DNA from: Gammaproteobacteria bacterium
GTDB lineage: Bacteria; Pseudomonadota; Gammaproteobacteria; Xanthomonadales; Wenzhouxiangellaceae
Assembly (NCBI GenBank): GCA_003565625.1
Contig: PXBD01000088.1
Coordinates: forward strand, 1 to 64,000
Length of the DNA stretch: 64,000 bases
Direction of reading: 5' to 3'
Made by a program: the position numbers and the translations under genes. Below, piece after piece: positions 34,121-47,416 of the stretch (its first letter is position 1; every line of letters begins with the position of its first letter). The notes under the pieces are model-generated. The model saw only the letters and a list, made by a program, of their open reading frames with translations, did not search any database and was not told where the DNA came from.

Positions 34121-35562
34121 AAACACACAAGTTCGTCTGGACTGCAATGCTTGCCGTGGTCTGGTCGAGCCTGGCGCTACATGGTGCCTCAGCTCAGATC
34201 GAGTCGTTTGGCGACGCCGAGGTTGTGGGCAACCGCATGGCGCCCTGGATCGGCGACCTGGACGGTATGGTCGAGCGCCGGGTGATCCGTGTGCTGGTGC
34301 CCTACAGTCGTACCCTGTATTTTTTCGATGGTGCCGAGCCGCGCGGCATTTCCTATGAAATCATGCGTGATTTCGAAACCGAATTGAACCGCTCGGTTGC
34401 CCGCGGTCATCTGCGAACCGAAGTGGCGTTCATTCCCACCACGCGCGATCGACTGATTCCCGCTCTCGAAGACGGGCAGGGCGACGTGATTGCCGCCAAC
34501 CTGACCATCACTGCAGAGCGCAGCGAACGGGTGGCGTTCACCACCCCGCTGGGGCGCAACGTGCGCGAATTGCTGATCAGTCATGCCGACGCCGCCGTCC
34601 CGGCCGGCTGGGCCGAGTTGGGTGGTCAGACCGTCATGGTTCATGGCGACAGCAGCTATTTCGAGCATTTGCTTGCGGTCAATCGTGGCCTGGTCGGCCG
34701 CGGGATGCCGCCCATCAAGATCCAGGAAGCGCCTGGACATTTCGAAACCGAAGACATTCTGGAAATGGTCAATGCCGGTCTGGTCGACTACACCATCGCC
34801 GACAGCTACCTGGCTTCCCTGTGGGCCCAGGTGTTCGACCGGATTCGCGTTCGCCCCGAGCTGGCCTTGAGCGAGGGCAACTCGGTTGCTTTCGCGGTGC
34901 GCAAGACCAGCCCGGAGCTGAACGCGGTGCTGGATGAGTTTCTGGCCAAACGACGCACCGGTACCCTGCACGGCAACATGCTGATCAATCGGTACTACCG
35001 CAATCTGCGCTTTGTCACCAACGCAACGGCGGAAGCCGAGCGGGCGCGGTTCAGGGAACTGACCGAATTGTTCCGTGACAACGCCGATGAGTATGGTCTG
35101 GACTGGCTGATGATCATGGCCCAGGGTTTTCAGGAATCGCGCCTCGATCACAGCGTAATCAGTCCGGCCGGGGCGGTCGGCGTCATGCAGTTGTTGCCGA
35201 CGACGGCGGCTGATATGGGGGTCGATGATGTCACCGTGCTCGAAGACAATGTCCTGGCCGGCGTGCGCTACGTGCGCTACCTGATCGACAATTTCTTCGA
35301 TGAGCCGGCGCTGGAGCCATCGGAACGCCTGCTGTTTGCCCTGGCCGCCTACAACGCCGGACCGGGCCGGGTGCGACAAATGCGCCAGGCGGCGGCCGAG
35401 CGCGGGCTGGATCGCAATCTGTGGTTCAACAACGTCGAGCGGATTGCGGCGGAAAGAATCGGCCGGGAAACGGTGCAGTACGTCGCCAACATCTACAAGT
35501 ACTACGTTGCCTACCGGCTGATCGTGGAGCAGGACCTTATCAGCGAAGCCGGTGTTCAATGA
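34117..35562 (+). CDS. mltF: MltF-like membrane-bound lytic transglycosylase
   Basis: Periplasmic murein-cleaving enzyme of 481 residues. A signal peptide ends near ASAQ. Residues about 50-290 form a type-3 solute-binding domain (RVIRVLVPYSRTLYFF, GQGDVIAANLTITAERSERV, LLISH), the regulatory lobe of MltF. Residues about 325-460 form the SLT domain. Its catalytic Glu is in AQGFQESRLDHSVISP (about residue 342), followed by GAVGVMQLLPTTAADMG and FALAAYNAGPGRVRQM. The start is GTG at 34117, overlapping the DUF4136 stop. It cleaves the MurNAc-GlcNAc bond to leave 1,6-anhydro ends and probably remodels the wall. Confidence 0.9.
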   Translation: MKTHKFVWTAMLAVVWSSLALHGASAQIESFGDAEVVGNRMAPWIGDLDGMVERRVIRVLVPYSRTLYFFDGAEPRGISYEIMRDFETELNRSVARGHLRTEVAFIPTTRDRLIPALEDGQGDVIAANLTITAERSERVAFTTPLGRNVRELLISHADAAVPAGWAELGGQTVMVHGDSSYFEHLLAVNRGLVGRGMPPIKIQEAPGHFETEDILEMVNAGLVDYTIADSYLASLWAQVFDRIRVRPELALSEGNSVAFAVRKTSPELNAVLDEFLAKRRTGTLHGNMLINRYYRNLRFVTNATAEAERARFRELTELFRDNADEYGLDWLMIMAQGFQESRLDHSVISPAGAVGVMQLLPTTAADMGVDDVTVLEDNVLAGVRYVRYLIDNFFDEPALEPSERLLFALAAYNAGPGRVRQMRQAAAERGLDRNLWFNNVERIAAERIGRETVQYVANIYKYYVAYRLIVEQDLISEAGVQ

Positions 35563-35590
35563 ACGGCGGGCAGCCACGGATTCCGCATAT

Positions 35591-37843
35591 TCAGAACTCC
35601 TGGCGCGGCCGAATCAGGCTGCCGAAGTTCAGGTACACGGCGGACCGACCACTGTCGGCCCGGCCGTAGCCCAGGAAGATCGGACCTAAGGGTGTGTCGA
35701 CGCCCAGGTACAGGCTGCCGGCGTAGATCAGATCATCTACGTCAAAATCGCGCCGTCGTTCCCACACGTTGCCGGCTTCCAGGCTGATGCCCAGGTAGGT
35801 CGGCAGGGCGAACAGCTGCTGGGTATCGCCCATCCGCCGCATCAGCAGCAGCCGCGACAGAAACAGCTGCGATCCGCCCAGCTCGCGTTCTCCGTAGCCC
35901 GACAGGTTGCCCAGACCACCGAGAAAATCCAGCGCCTGCAGGGACAGCTCGTCGCTGCGCGCCGAAACGCCGCGCACACCGCCGAGGGCGTGATAGCGGC
36001 CGAAAGCGCTCGCCCGGGTGAAGTCAAGGCGCAGGACTTCGGCGGAGGTCTCCGATCCCATCCACGGCTGATAGAACTCCACCCGTGCATCCAGGATCTG
36101 GCCGCGGGTCGGGAAGGTCGCGTTGTCGAGGCTGTCGCGGACCATGCCGAGGCCGGCAAAGCCATAGTTTTCTCGGATCCGATCGACGGTGCCATCGCCG
36201 GGGCCGATCTTGCGCGAAAGGCGGTCCTGGCCGCGCTCCAGGCGCAGGAAGGTCCGCGTGCGGGTACTCCAGTCGCGGCCCAGGTCGGCACCGAAGCGGC
36301 CGCGGGTCCAGCGCAGCCGGGCCAGTTCCGAGCGCTGATCTTCGATGAACAAGGGCTGGTCGAGCGCGCGTGCGCTGGCAAAAGGATGGACATAGCTGCG
36401 CGCGTGCGCGCCGAAGGGTACGCGCCAGCTTGCACCCAGCTCGTTGATTTCACCCAGCCCGAACCGAACCCGCCATTCCGAGCCCGGTCGAATATCGCTG
36501 GCCATGCGGGCCAGGGCATCGAGCTGGTAGGCGCCGCCGCCGTCGAAGTCGTCGCTCAGTCGTAACCCCAGACGCAGAAAGTGCGGGCCCCAGGTCTTGT
36601 CGATGGGTGTAACCCGCAGCACCAGCCCATCGCGTTCCGGGTCATCATCCAGCACATAGGCGATTCGCTCGAAGTGACCCTCGCCGTAGACCTCGCCGAT
36701 CCAGCGTTCAATGCGGCGCGGATCGGCCGGTTCGTCCACCAGGCCGCTGAGGCGACTTTCGACCAGGAAAGCCATGCGGCTTCTGGAATCGTCGACCTCG
36801 ATGCTGACGATCCGACGATGGTCGGCCGCGGCGGGTCGCGATCGCGCTTTGAACGCGGCCAGACGTTCAGGGGTGGCGCTGAAGTCGAGCAGTTCGGCGC
36901 TCACGGCCATGGCCGCGGCCTTGCCGATTGGCACGGCTTCGGCCGAGCGCGAGAAGTCGGCCGAACCGATATCGCCCAGGTCAGGGCGGATCAGCACGTC
37001 GCTGTCGGCCAGCAAGTCCAGGGTCTGCCGGGTCTGGCGTTCCATCAGGATGGAAATCACCTGCAGGGTGACCGAGGCCGGCGAGGCCAGTGCCTCTTCA
37101 TCGGCCAACCCGGCGCCAACATCGACCACGATCAAGCGATCGGCGCCCATGGCCCGGGCCACGTCGATAGGCACGTTGTCCACCACGCCGCCATCGACTA
37201 GCAGACGATCGTCGATGCGAATGGGCTGGAACGCGCCCGGCACCGACATGCTGGCCCGAACCGCCTCGACCAGGTCGCCGGAGTCCAGCACCACGAGCTC
37301 TCCCGACACGATATCGGCAGCGACCGCGCGGAACGGGATGGGTAACTCGTCAAATGCATCCACATGGCTGACCGGAAGCAGCAGCTCGCGCAGCAGCAAA
37401 CCCAGGTTCTGGCCCTGGATCAGGCCCCGCGGGGTGACCAGGCCGTCCAGCCCGATTCCGATCTCCAGGCTGGACGGGATCAGCGCCGCATCGGCCTTGC
37501 GCTGTGGACTCAGCAGTTCGCGCTCTGGCTGGTCGCTGAGCGCGACCGCCCAGTCGATGCGCTCGAGAATGGCTTCGATGTCATCGGCCCGGTAGCCGCT
37601 GGCGTAGAGTGCCCCGACGATCGCGCCCATGGAGGTCCCGGCGATGAAGTCCACGGCGATGCCTTGTTCCTCGAGTACCTGGAGTACCCCGACGTGCGCG
37701 GCACCACGCGCCCCGCCGCCGCCAAGAACAAGACCGATGCGTTCGGTTTCGGCATGGGCGGCCATGCTGGCGCCCAAAACCATCGCTGCCAGTACCAGCC
37801 CGGTTGCCGCTTTACACGCAAACGTTTTATCTCGATACGACAT
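35591..37843 (-). CDS. PlpD-like patatin phospholipase autotransporter (type Vd)
   Basis: Protein of about 750 residues. A signal peptide (to AAHAET) precedes a patatin domain with the oxyanion motif GLVLGGGGARG (38-47), the nucleophile Ser 71 in AGTSMGA and the dyad Asp 217 in LVDGGVVDN. A POTRA-like segment (about 310-390) and a 16-strand BamA/TpsB-type barrel ending in Phe follow. This order, patatin-POTRA-barrel, is that of Pseudomonas PlpD, in which the lipase is exported through its own barrel. The start at 37843 is inside the end of the upstream REC-GGDEF gene (17-bp overlap), so it is probably the last gene of the mutS operon. Confidence 0.88.
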   Translation of the reverse strand: MSYRDKTFACKAATGLVLAAMVLGASMAAHAETERIGLVLGGGGARGAAHVGVLQVLEEQGIAVDFIAGTSMGAIVGALYASGYRADDIEAILERIDWAVALSDQPERELLSPQRKADAALIPSSLEIGIGLDGLVTPRGLIQGQNLGLLLRELLLPVSHVDAFDELPIPFRAVAADIVSGELVVLDSGDLVEAVRASMSVPGAFQPIRIDDRLLVDGGVVDNVPIDVARAMGADRLIVVDVGAGLADEEALASPASVTLQVISILMERQTRQTLDLLADSDVLIRPDLGDIGSADFSRSAEAVPIGKAAAMAVSAELLDFSATPERLAAFKARSRPAAADHRRIVSIEVDDSRSRMAFLVESRLSGLVDEPADPRRIERWIGEVYGEGHFERIAYVLDDDPERDGLVLRVTPIDKTWGPHFLRLGLRLSDDFDGGGAYQLDALARMASDIRPGSEWRVRFGLGEINELGASWRVPFGAHARSYVHPFASARALDQPLFIEDQRSELARLRWTRGRFGADLGRDWSTRTRTFLRLERGQDRLSRKIGPGDGTVDRIRENYGFAGLGMVRDSLDNATFPTRGQILDARVEFYQPWMGSETSAEVLRLDFTRASAFGRYHALGGVRGVSARSDELSLQALDFLGGLGNLSGYGERELGGSQLFLSRLLLMRRMGDTQQLFALPTYLGISLEAGNVWERRRDFDVDDLIYAGSLYLGVDTPLGPIFLGYGRADSGRSAVYLNFGSLIRPRQEF

Positions 37844-38746
37844 GGTTGCGCCCGGCATCCTTTGCTGCGTAAAGCGCCTCGTCTGCGGTTTTGAGCAAGG
37901 CTGCAGCATCGAATGGCGTTTCGCCGTCCGGCAGCCACGTGGTGACGCCCAGGCTCAAGGTGACAACGTCGGCTGCATCGGAATGCTCGTGACGAATATG
38001 GCCCTCCTCGACCGCCGCCCGCATTTTTTCGCCCACGTTGCCCGCGCCTGCGGCATCTGTAATGGGGAGCAGGGCGATGAATTCCTCGCCACCGTAGCGA
38101 AACACCCGGTCGCCCGGGCGCTGGAGGACTGCGCTCAGCGTGCCGGCCACGAACTGCAGACACTGGTCCCCGGCACAGTGGCCGTAGTGGTCGTTGAAGG
38201 GTTTAAAGTGATCGATGTCGGCCATGATGAGCGAGAGCGGATGCTGTTCGCGCTGGCAGCGTTTGATCTCGGCTTCGAAATGCTGGTCGAAACTTCGCCG
38301 ATTGGGGGTGCCGGTGAGGCCATCCAGCAGGGCATGTTGCTCGAGCAAGTCCGTTTTCTGCTTCAGCCGCAGATGCGTTCTGACCCGGGCGCGCACAATG
38401 GCTGGCGAGAACGGCTTGGTGATGTAATCGACCGCGCCGAGATTCAGTCCCCGCTCTTCGTCGCTGGTTGCGTCGCGCGCGGTGACGAAAATGATGGGGA
38501 TCTCGCTGGTGTGAGGAGCATCTTTCAGCCTTCGGCAGACCTCATACCCGTCCATGCCCGGCATCTGAATATCGAGAAGGAGGAGATCGGGTAGCGGATT
38601 GTTGGGTTCCTCGATGATCGCAAGTGCTTTTTCGGCGCTTTTGGCTACCTGGATTCGATAAGCATCACTGAGCAGTTTGCCCAGTACCTGGATGGTGCTG
38701 GGATCATCGTCCACCACGAGAATCGTCTGTTGCCGATCGCTGATAC

Positions 38747-38750
<4 letters not shown>
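37827..38750 (-). CDS. response regulator with GGDEF diguanylate cyclase
   Basis: Cytoplasmic protein of 307 residues made of a receiver (acidic VVDDDPS at 13-19, phospho-acceptor D60 in LLLLDIQMPG, Lys in YITKPF) and a GGDEF domain. The active-site loop is GGEEF at 220-224, so cyclase activity is expected. The inhibitory I-site RxxD is present as RPGD at 211-214, so c-di-GMP feedback is likely. Its ATG overlaps the stop of the giant hybrid kinase by 4 bp, making that kinase its probable phosphodonor. It overlaps the patatin gene downstream, implying tight co-expression. Confidence 0.92.
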
Positions 38751-42624
<3,874 letters not shown>

Positions 42625-42628
<4 letters not shown>

Positions 42629-45189
42629 TGCTCTTCCGCTTTCTTCAGTCGATACAGGCAATCCAGCGCCTGGCGCGGGCTGAGTTCATCCGGGTCGATG
42701 TCGGCCAGTGTCTCGCGCAGTATATCGGGCGGAGATTCCGGTGCGACCGGAGGGCTGTCAAACAATGCCAACTGTGGCGAAGCGGCCCGGGCGGCCTCGT
42801 TTTCCAGCCGGTTGAGGTGTTTCCGTGCCTGGGTGATGACCGGCCTGGGCACACCGGCGAGGCGAGCGACCTGGATCCCGTAGGACTGGCTGGCCGGTCC
42901 TTCGCGCACCGAGTGCAAAAAGACGATACGGTCACCGTGTTCGCGTGCTTCCAGGTGCACGTTGCTGATGCCCTCGTGGTCTTCGGCCAGGCGCGTGAGC
43001 TCGAAGTAGTGGGTGGCGAACAGGGTCAGGGCGCGAATGTTCAGGGCCAGTTCGGTCGCCACCGCCCAGGCCAGGGCGAGGCCGTCGAAGGTGGAGGTGC
43101 CGCGGCCGATTTCATCCATCAACACCAGTGACCGATCAGTCGCGTTATGCAGGATGTTGGCGGTCTCGACCATCTCGACCATGAAGGTCGACCGGCCGCG
43201 GGTCAGGTCGTCGCCGGCCCCGATCCGGGAAAAGATGCGGTCGATCGGGCCGATCCGTGCATCACCCGCGGGCACAAAGCTGCCGGCATGGGCGAGGATC
43301 ACGATCAGGGCGGCCTGGCGCATGTAGGTCGACTTGCCGCCCATGTTGGGTCCGGTGATGACCAGCATGCGCCGCTTAGGGTTCAGGCGGCAGTTGTTGG
43401 GCACGAAAGCCTCGTCCTGGACGCGCTCGACCACGGGATGGCGGCCATCGCCGATTTCCAGCCCCGGCTGATCGTCCAGGCGCGGGCGCGAGAAGTGCAG
43501 GGTCTCGGCGCGTTCGGCAAAAGTGACCAGCACATCGAGCGTGGCCAGGCCGGAGGCCAGCGCGCTCAGGTTCCGGTGGCGTCCGGCCAGATCCTCGACC
43601 AGGTTTTCGTACAGCGCCTTTTCTCGGGCCAGGGCGCGCTCGCGGGCCGAGAGCACCTTGTCCTCAAAGGCCTTGAGTTCCCCGGTGATGTAGCGCTCGG
43701 CGTTCTTGAGGGTCTGGCGGCGGCTGTACTCGGTCGGCACCTTGTCGGCCTGGGCCTTGGAGACTTCGATGTAGTAGCCGTGGACGCGGTTGAAGCCGAC
43801 CTTCAGGGTGGCAATGCCGGTGCGGGTCTTTTCCTGTTCCTCGTAGCGGAGCAGGAAGTCACCGGCGTTGCGCGACAGGGAACGCAGTTCGTCGAGCTCG
43901 GCGTCAAAGCCCTCGGCGATCACCCCACCGTCGCGGATGACCATGGGCGGCTGCTCGACGATGGCGCTGTTGAGCAGACGCTCCAGCTCGGGCTGCGGGA
44001 TCAGCGTTTCGGCCAGATCACGCAGCAGTTCCGCGGTGAAGGCGTCCAGGGTCTCGTTCAGGGCCGGCAGACGCGACAGGCCTTCGCGCAGGGTGGCCAG
44101 ATCGCGCGGGCGGGCGGTTTTGAGCGCAATCCGGGTCAGCACGCGCTCGAGGTCACCGATACCGGAAAGCTGCTCAGCCAGAGCGGGATGGATCTGGTGT
44201 TCGAGCAAGGCTTGCACTGCAGCATGGCGCGCGGCCAGGCGTTTCTGATCCCGCAGCGGGTGGGTGATCCAGCGCTTGAGCTTGCGGCTGCCCATGGGCG
44301 TGGCGGCGGTGTCCATCAGCCCGACCAGGGTGTGCTCCGAGCGCCCGTCCGGGTGAACGTCGATTTCCAGGTGGCGACGGGTAGCCGCGTCCAGCACCAG
44401 GTGCTCGCTGGCCTGCACGGCGCGCACGCCGGTCAGATGGGTCAGTTCGCCGGCCAGCATGTCGCGGGCATAGTGGAGCAGGGCCCCGGCGGCAGCCAGG
44501 CCCGGGCCGCGCTGCTCCACGCCGAAGCCCGACAGGTCCTGCACCTGGAGCTGGCGGCACAGTTCGCGTTCGCCGCCTTCGCTGTCGAAATGCCACGGCG
44601 GGGCCGGGCGCATGGCCGCGACCAGGCCGGAGACGGGCAGGGCATCGTCTTCGGGGAACAGGATCTCGGCCGGGCGCAGGCGCTCGAGCTCGGCGCCCAG
44701 TTCCTGGGCATTGGCGGTTTCGGCAAAACGCAGGCGGCCGCCGGCCACGTCCAGCCAGGCCAGGCCGAAGCCCTTCTTGGCCGGCGCGATCGCGGCCAGC
44801 AGGCGATCCTGGCGGTCGTCCAGCAGCGCCTCTTCGGTGACCGTGCCGGGGGTGACGATGCGCACCACCTTGCGCTCGACCGGCCCCTTGGATTCGTTCG
44901 GGTCGCCGACCTGCTCGCAGATGGCGATCGACTCGCCCTTCTTGATCAGGCGGGCCAGGTAGCTGTCGACGGCATGGTAAGGCACCCCCGCCATCGGAAT
45001 GGGTTGGCCGGCTGATTTGCCGCGCGTGGTCAGCGTGATATCGAGCAACTGGGCCGCGCGCCGGGCATCGTCATAGAACAGCTCGTAAAAGTCGCCCATG
45101 CGGAAAAACAGCAGGATGTCCGGGTAATCGGACTTGATCCTGAGGTACTGCTGCATCAGGGGCGTGTGCTGGGTGTTCGGGTCGGCCAT
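42625..45189 (-). CDS. mutS: DNA mismatch repair protein MutS
   Basis: Mismatch-recognition ATPase of 854 residues, close to E. coli MutS (853). The N-terminal mismatch-reading motif is [11 protein letters not shown], with the stacking Phe 34 and Glu 36. The connector, lever and clamp regions follow. The ABC-type ATPase has Walker [11 protein letters not shown] (about 612-621), [10 protein letters not shown], and Walker [16 protein letters not shown]. The tail ends in the helix-turn-helix and dimer region. Unusually, the next gene down is a sensor kinase whose ATG overlaps the mutS stop; mutS is usually monocistronic or next to core genes. Confidence 0.97.
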
Positions 45190-45230
45190 GGGCCTGATTC
45201 GGGCTTGAGGGTCTTTTGGAACCGCGGATG

Positions 45231-45260
45231 AACGCAGATTAGCGCAGATTAACGCAGATT
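45231..45260. repeat. three 10-bp direct repeats (AACGCAGATT type)
   Basis: Units AACGCAGATT, AGCGCAGATT and AACGCAGATT lie head to tail just upstream of mutS, preceded by the related GCGGATG. Similar short arrays are scattered between genes in many gammaproteobacteria. Their role is unknown; they may belong to the mutS upstream region or be a mobile repeat remnant. Confidence 0.6.
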
Positions 45261-45377
45261 GATGGGGTGTGCTTCAGCAGATTGCTCGGAGTTGCTTTCC
45301 ATGAAGCGCCATAAGCCAATGACGCAGCTTGTATCGACAACCTGGTCGAGGCCGGCAAGCAGCGGCAATGGCGTTGA

Positions 45378-45406
45378 TTTTCATCTTTCCGCGGCTGGAC
45401 TATAGT
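45378..45406 (+). promoter_or_regulatory. candidate promoter of the double-cupin gene
   Basis: TTTTCA (45378-45383), a 17-bp spacer and TATAGT (45401-45406), 4 and 5 matches to the sigma-70 consensus. It sits about 32 bp before the putative TTG start. Confidence 0.35.
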
Positions 45407-45437
45407 TTGTCCCTGTCGAAATCACAGGGGCTTAGCC

Positions 45438-46085
45438 TTGTTGAACATGGATTTCAGTAAACGCGTGGTGTGGGAAACTGCGGAGCTGGACTGGCAACCC
45501 AGTCCGGCCGGCGGCGTGTTGCGCAAACCTCTGGCCCGTGAGGACGCTGAGCGCGGCCATGCGACCAGTATCGTCCGCTACCAGCCAGGGGCCTCTTTTG
45601 ATCGCCATGAGCATCCGCTGGGCGAGGAAATCCTGGTCCTCGACGGCATCTTTTCGGATGAAAGCGGCGATTACGGGCCCGGCAGCTACCTGCGCAACCC
45701 CCCTGGCAGTGGCCATGCGCCTTTCAGCGAAAGCGGCTGCACGCTCTTCGTCAAGCTCCATCAAATGCAGCTCGAAGATCAGGCAACGGTTCGGATCGAT
45801 ACCACAACCGCGCCCTGGCAGCCCGGCATCGGCGGGCTGGAGGTGATGTCCCTGCATGCTTTCGGGACCGAACATGTGGCCCTGGTCAAATGGCCGGCCG
45901 GCGAACAGTTCCAGGCCCATCGCCACTACGGTGGTGAAGAGATCCTGGTTTTGTCCGGGGAGTTCATCGACGAAAACGGCCGCTACCCGGCCGGCACCTG
46001 GATTCGCTCACCGCACGGCAGCGTCCATCAGCCCTGGGTGGAGCAGGAGACCCTGATCTGGGTCAAGACGGGGCATCTGGTCTGA
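45438..46085 (+). CDS. double-cupin ChrR-like protein
   Basis: Cytoplasmic protein of about 215 residues with two tandem cupin barrels. Metal-site motifs recur: FDRHEHPLGEEILVLDG near residue 55 and FQAHRHYGGEEILVLSGEF near 160. Each supplies two His and a Glu, with a later His in SVHQPW. This is the arrangement of the cupin part of ChrR anti-sigma factors, but the zinc-binding N-terminal anti-sigma domain is missing and no ECF sigma gene is adjacent. The start may be TTG 45438 (AGGGG seven bases upstream) or ATG 45447 (poorly spaced). It may sense or detoxify oxidised compounds, which is inference. Confidence 0.8.
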   Translation: MLNMDFSKRVVWETAELDWQPSPAGGVLRKPLAREDAERGHATSIVRYQPGASFDRHEHPLGEEILVLDGIFSDESGDYGPGSYLRNPPGSGHAPFSESGCTLFVKLHQMQLEDQATVRIDTTTAPWQPGIGGLEVMSLHAFGTEHVALVKWPAGEQFQAHRHYGGEEILVLSGEFIDENGRYPAGTWIRSPHGSVHQPWVEQETLIWVKTGHLV

Positions 46086-46145
46086 CGACCTCTGCGTCTC
46101 TGCGTGATGCTTTTAAACGTTGCTGCCCCAGTTCTGGATGCTGGA

Positions 46146-46425
46146 ATGAAACAGGCAGAGCAGCCAACACGCCGCCTGTTCTTCGCCTGCTGGCCGCGCG
46201 AGCAGGTTCGTGGCGGAATCATTCAACGCCGGCGCTTGATCGACGGCCTGTCGCCGCGGCGCGTGCCCGACCACAACCTGTATCTGACTCTGCTGTTTCT
46301 GGGCAATTAGCCGGAGCACTTGCCAGAGCTGTTGGCTACGACCGATGAATTGATCGCTGCCGGTTTATTGTTGCAGCTGGATCGCTTCGGCTGGTTCCCG
46401 GGAGCGCGTGCGGTCTAGTGGGCCA
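46146..46425 (+). pseudogene. decayed duplicate of thpR (RNA 2',3'-cyclic phosphodiesterase)
   Basis: The translation RRLFFACWPREQV and RRRLIDGLSPRRVPDHNL is nearly the same as the start of the intact thpR at 47403-47948. It then meets TAG at 46308-46310, where the intact gene has CAG. Beyond the stop, similarity continues in frame after a 3-bp deletion: PEHLPELLAT, then LQLDRFGWFPGARAV matching LRLDRFGWFAGARVA. A second stop follows at about 46418, and similarity ends near 46425. The C-terminal half, including the second HxT motif, is absent. The first HxT is replaced by YLT (HLHLT becomes NLYLT). It is therefore non-functional. Confidence 0.85.
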
Positions 46426-46900
46426 TGCGCTTAATCAGGTAACGCTCAGAGTCACTTTCAAGCGAGCGGAACACGGGCAACGGCTGCGCTTGCAAAGCTT
46501 CATTCGCTTTGCGAAAGTCGCCATGCCGCTTTGCCTGCCCTGCGCCCTTGGCGGGGGTCAGTGAGCTTGAATAGCCCCACATTGGCGTGGCTCTGGGTGC
46601 TTTTCGAATTCAGTAGACAGGGCGTTTATGCTTTCCGCCCTCACGGCCTGAATTGTCTGGAATAGGCATTTCGACGAGTTCCGGTCCGTTACCTTGCTTT
46701 TTACTAACGGCGCCTGATTGTCTTCCACGCCGTGTCTGTCAGCCGACACCCTATCGAGGGTGTCATCAGCAGGGAACAAAGCGCATGAAAAGGCTTGTTT
46801 GTCGTTATTATAATTAAAATTGAATACAGCGACAACGGGTCTTTACCGCCATGCCTGGCGAAAACTCTTGCGGGGCAGCGAGGAGGAGGACGATACCAAG
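46426..46900. other. 475-bp region without a gene
   Basis: No supported coding sequence. It holds two hairpins: GCAAAGC / GCTTTGC with a 7-base loop (46492-46512), and a perfect GACACCCT / AGGGTGTC stem with an ATCG loop (46745-46764). Base composition drops to strongly AT-rich at 46800-46825, including TATAAT at 46809-46814, the likely -10 region for pncC although no -35 is clear. The region is probably the debris between the dead thpR copy and pncC. Confidence 0.5.
46809..46814 (+). promoter_or_regulatory. candidate -10 box upstream of pncC
   Basis: Perfect TATAAT in an AT-rich patch 87 bp before the pncC start. The hexamer 17 bp upstream (46786-46791) is a poor -35 match, so support is limited. 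Confidence 0.3.
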
Positions 46901-47416
46901 ATGACGATCCAACACGACGATGAATCTCTGGCCATGCTGACCGCAGCCGTGGCCGCGGAATTGAAGGTCCAGGGCCGCATGCTGGCAACGGCTGAATCCT
47001 GCACCGGCGGCTGGATCGCCAAGCTGTGCACCGACCTGGCCGGCAGTTCGGCCTGGTTCGAGCGTGGGGTGGTCAGCTACAGCAACGAGGCCAAGCAGGA
47101 ATTGCTCGGGGTGCCGCGTGGCCGGATCGCGCGCTTCGGCGCAGTCAGCGAGGAAGTTGCGGCCGACATGGCGGGCGGCGCCCTGGAGCATAGCCGGGCT
47201 GACCTCGCGCTGTCGGTCACCGGCATCGCTGGCCCGGACGGCGGCAGTCCCGACAAACCGGTCGGTACCGTATGTTTTGGCTGGGCGTTGTCCGATGATC
47301 TCGTAGAAACCGAGTGTCACCGTTTTCCCGGCGACCGCGAGGCCGTGCGCCGGGCCACTGTCGCTGCGGCGTTGAGCGGGCTGCTGGATCGAGTGTCTGG
47401 CATTGGGAGGGGCTAG
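46901..47416 (+). CDS. pncC: nicotinamide-nucleotide amidase (CinA C-terminal family)
   Basis: Deamidates nicotinamide mononucleotide to nicotinate mononucleotide, recycling NMN released by DNA ligase. The 171-residue product is the single-domain PncC form. The motifs are complete: LATAESCTGGWIAKLCTDLAGSSAWFERGVVSYSNEAK (split around residues 30-65), AVSEEVAADMAGGA, and SVTGIAGPDGGSPDKPVGTVCF. The start at 46901 follows GGAGGAC at 11 bases; an upstream in-frame ATG adds 27 non-conserved residues. It overlaps thpR by 14 bp. The pncC-recA neighbourhood is typical of gammaproteobacteria. Confidence 0.93.
   Translation: MTIQHDDESLAMLTAAVAAELKVQGRMLATAESCTGGWIAKLCTDLAGSSAWFERGVVSYSNEAKQELLGVPRGRIARFGAVSEEVAADMAGGALEHSRADLALSVTGIAGPDGGSPDKPVGTVCFGWALSDDLVETECHRFPGDREAVRRATVAAALSGLLDRVSGIGRG

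Noticed and set aside
43147-45015. 622-codon open frame antisense to mutS
   Set aside because: A shadow of the mutS gene caused by high GC; no recognisable domain and no ribosome site.
46745-46764. Perfect hairpin considered as an integron attC or transposon end
   Set aside because: It is too short, has no integrase or cassette structure nearby, and its flanks show no paired inverted repeats.
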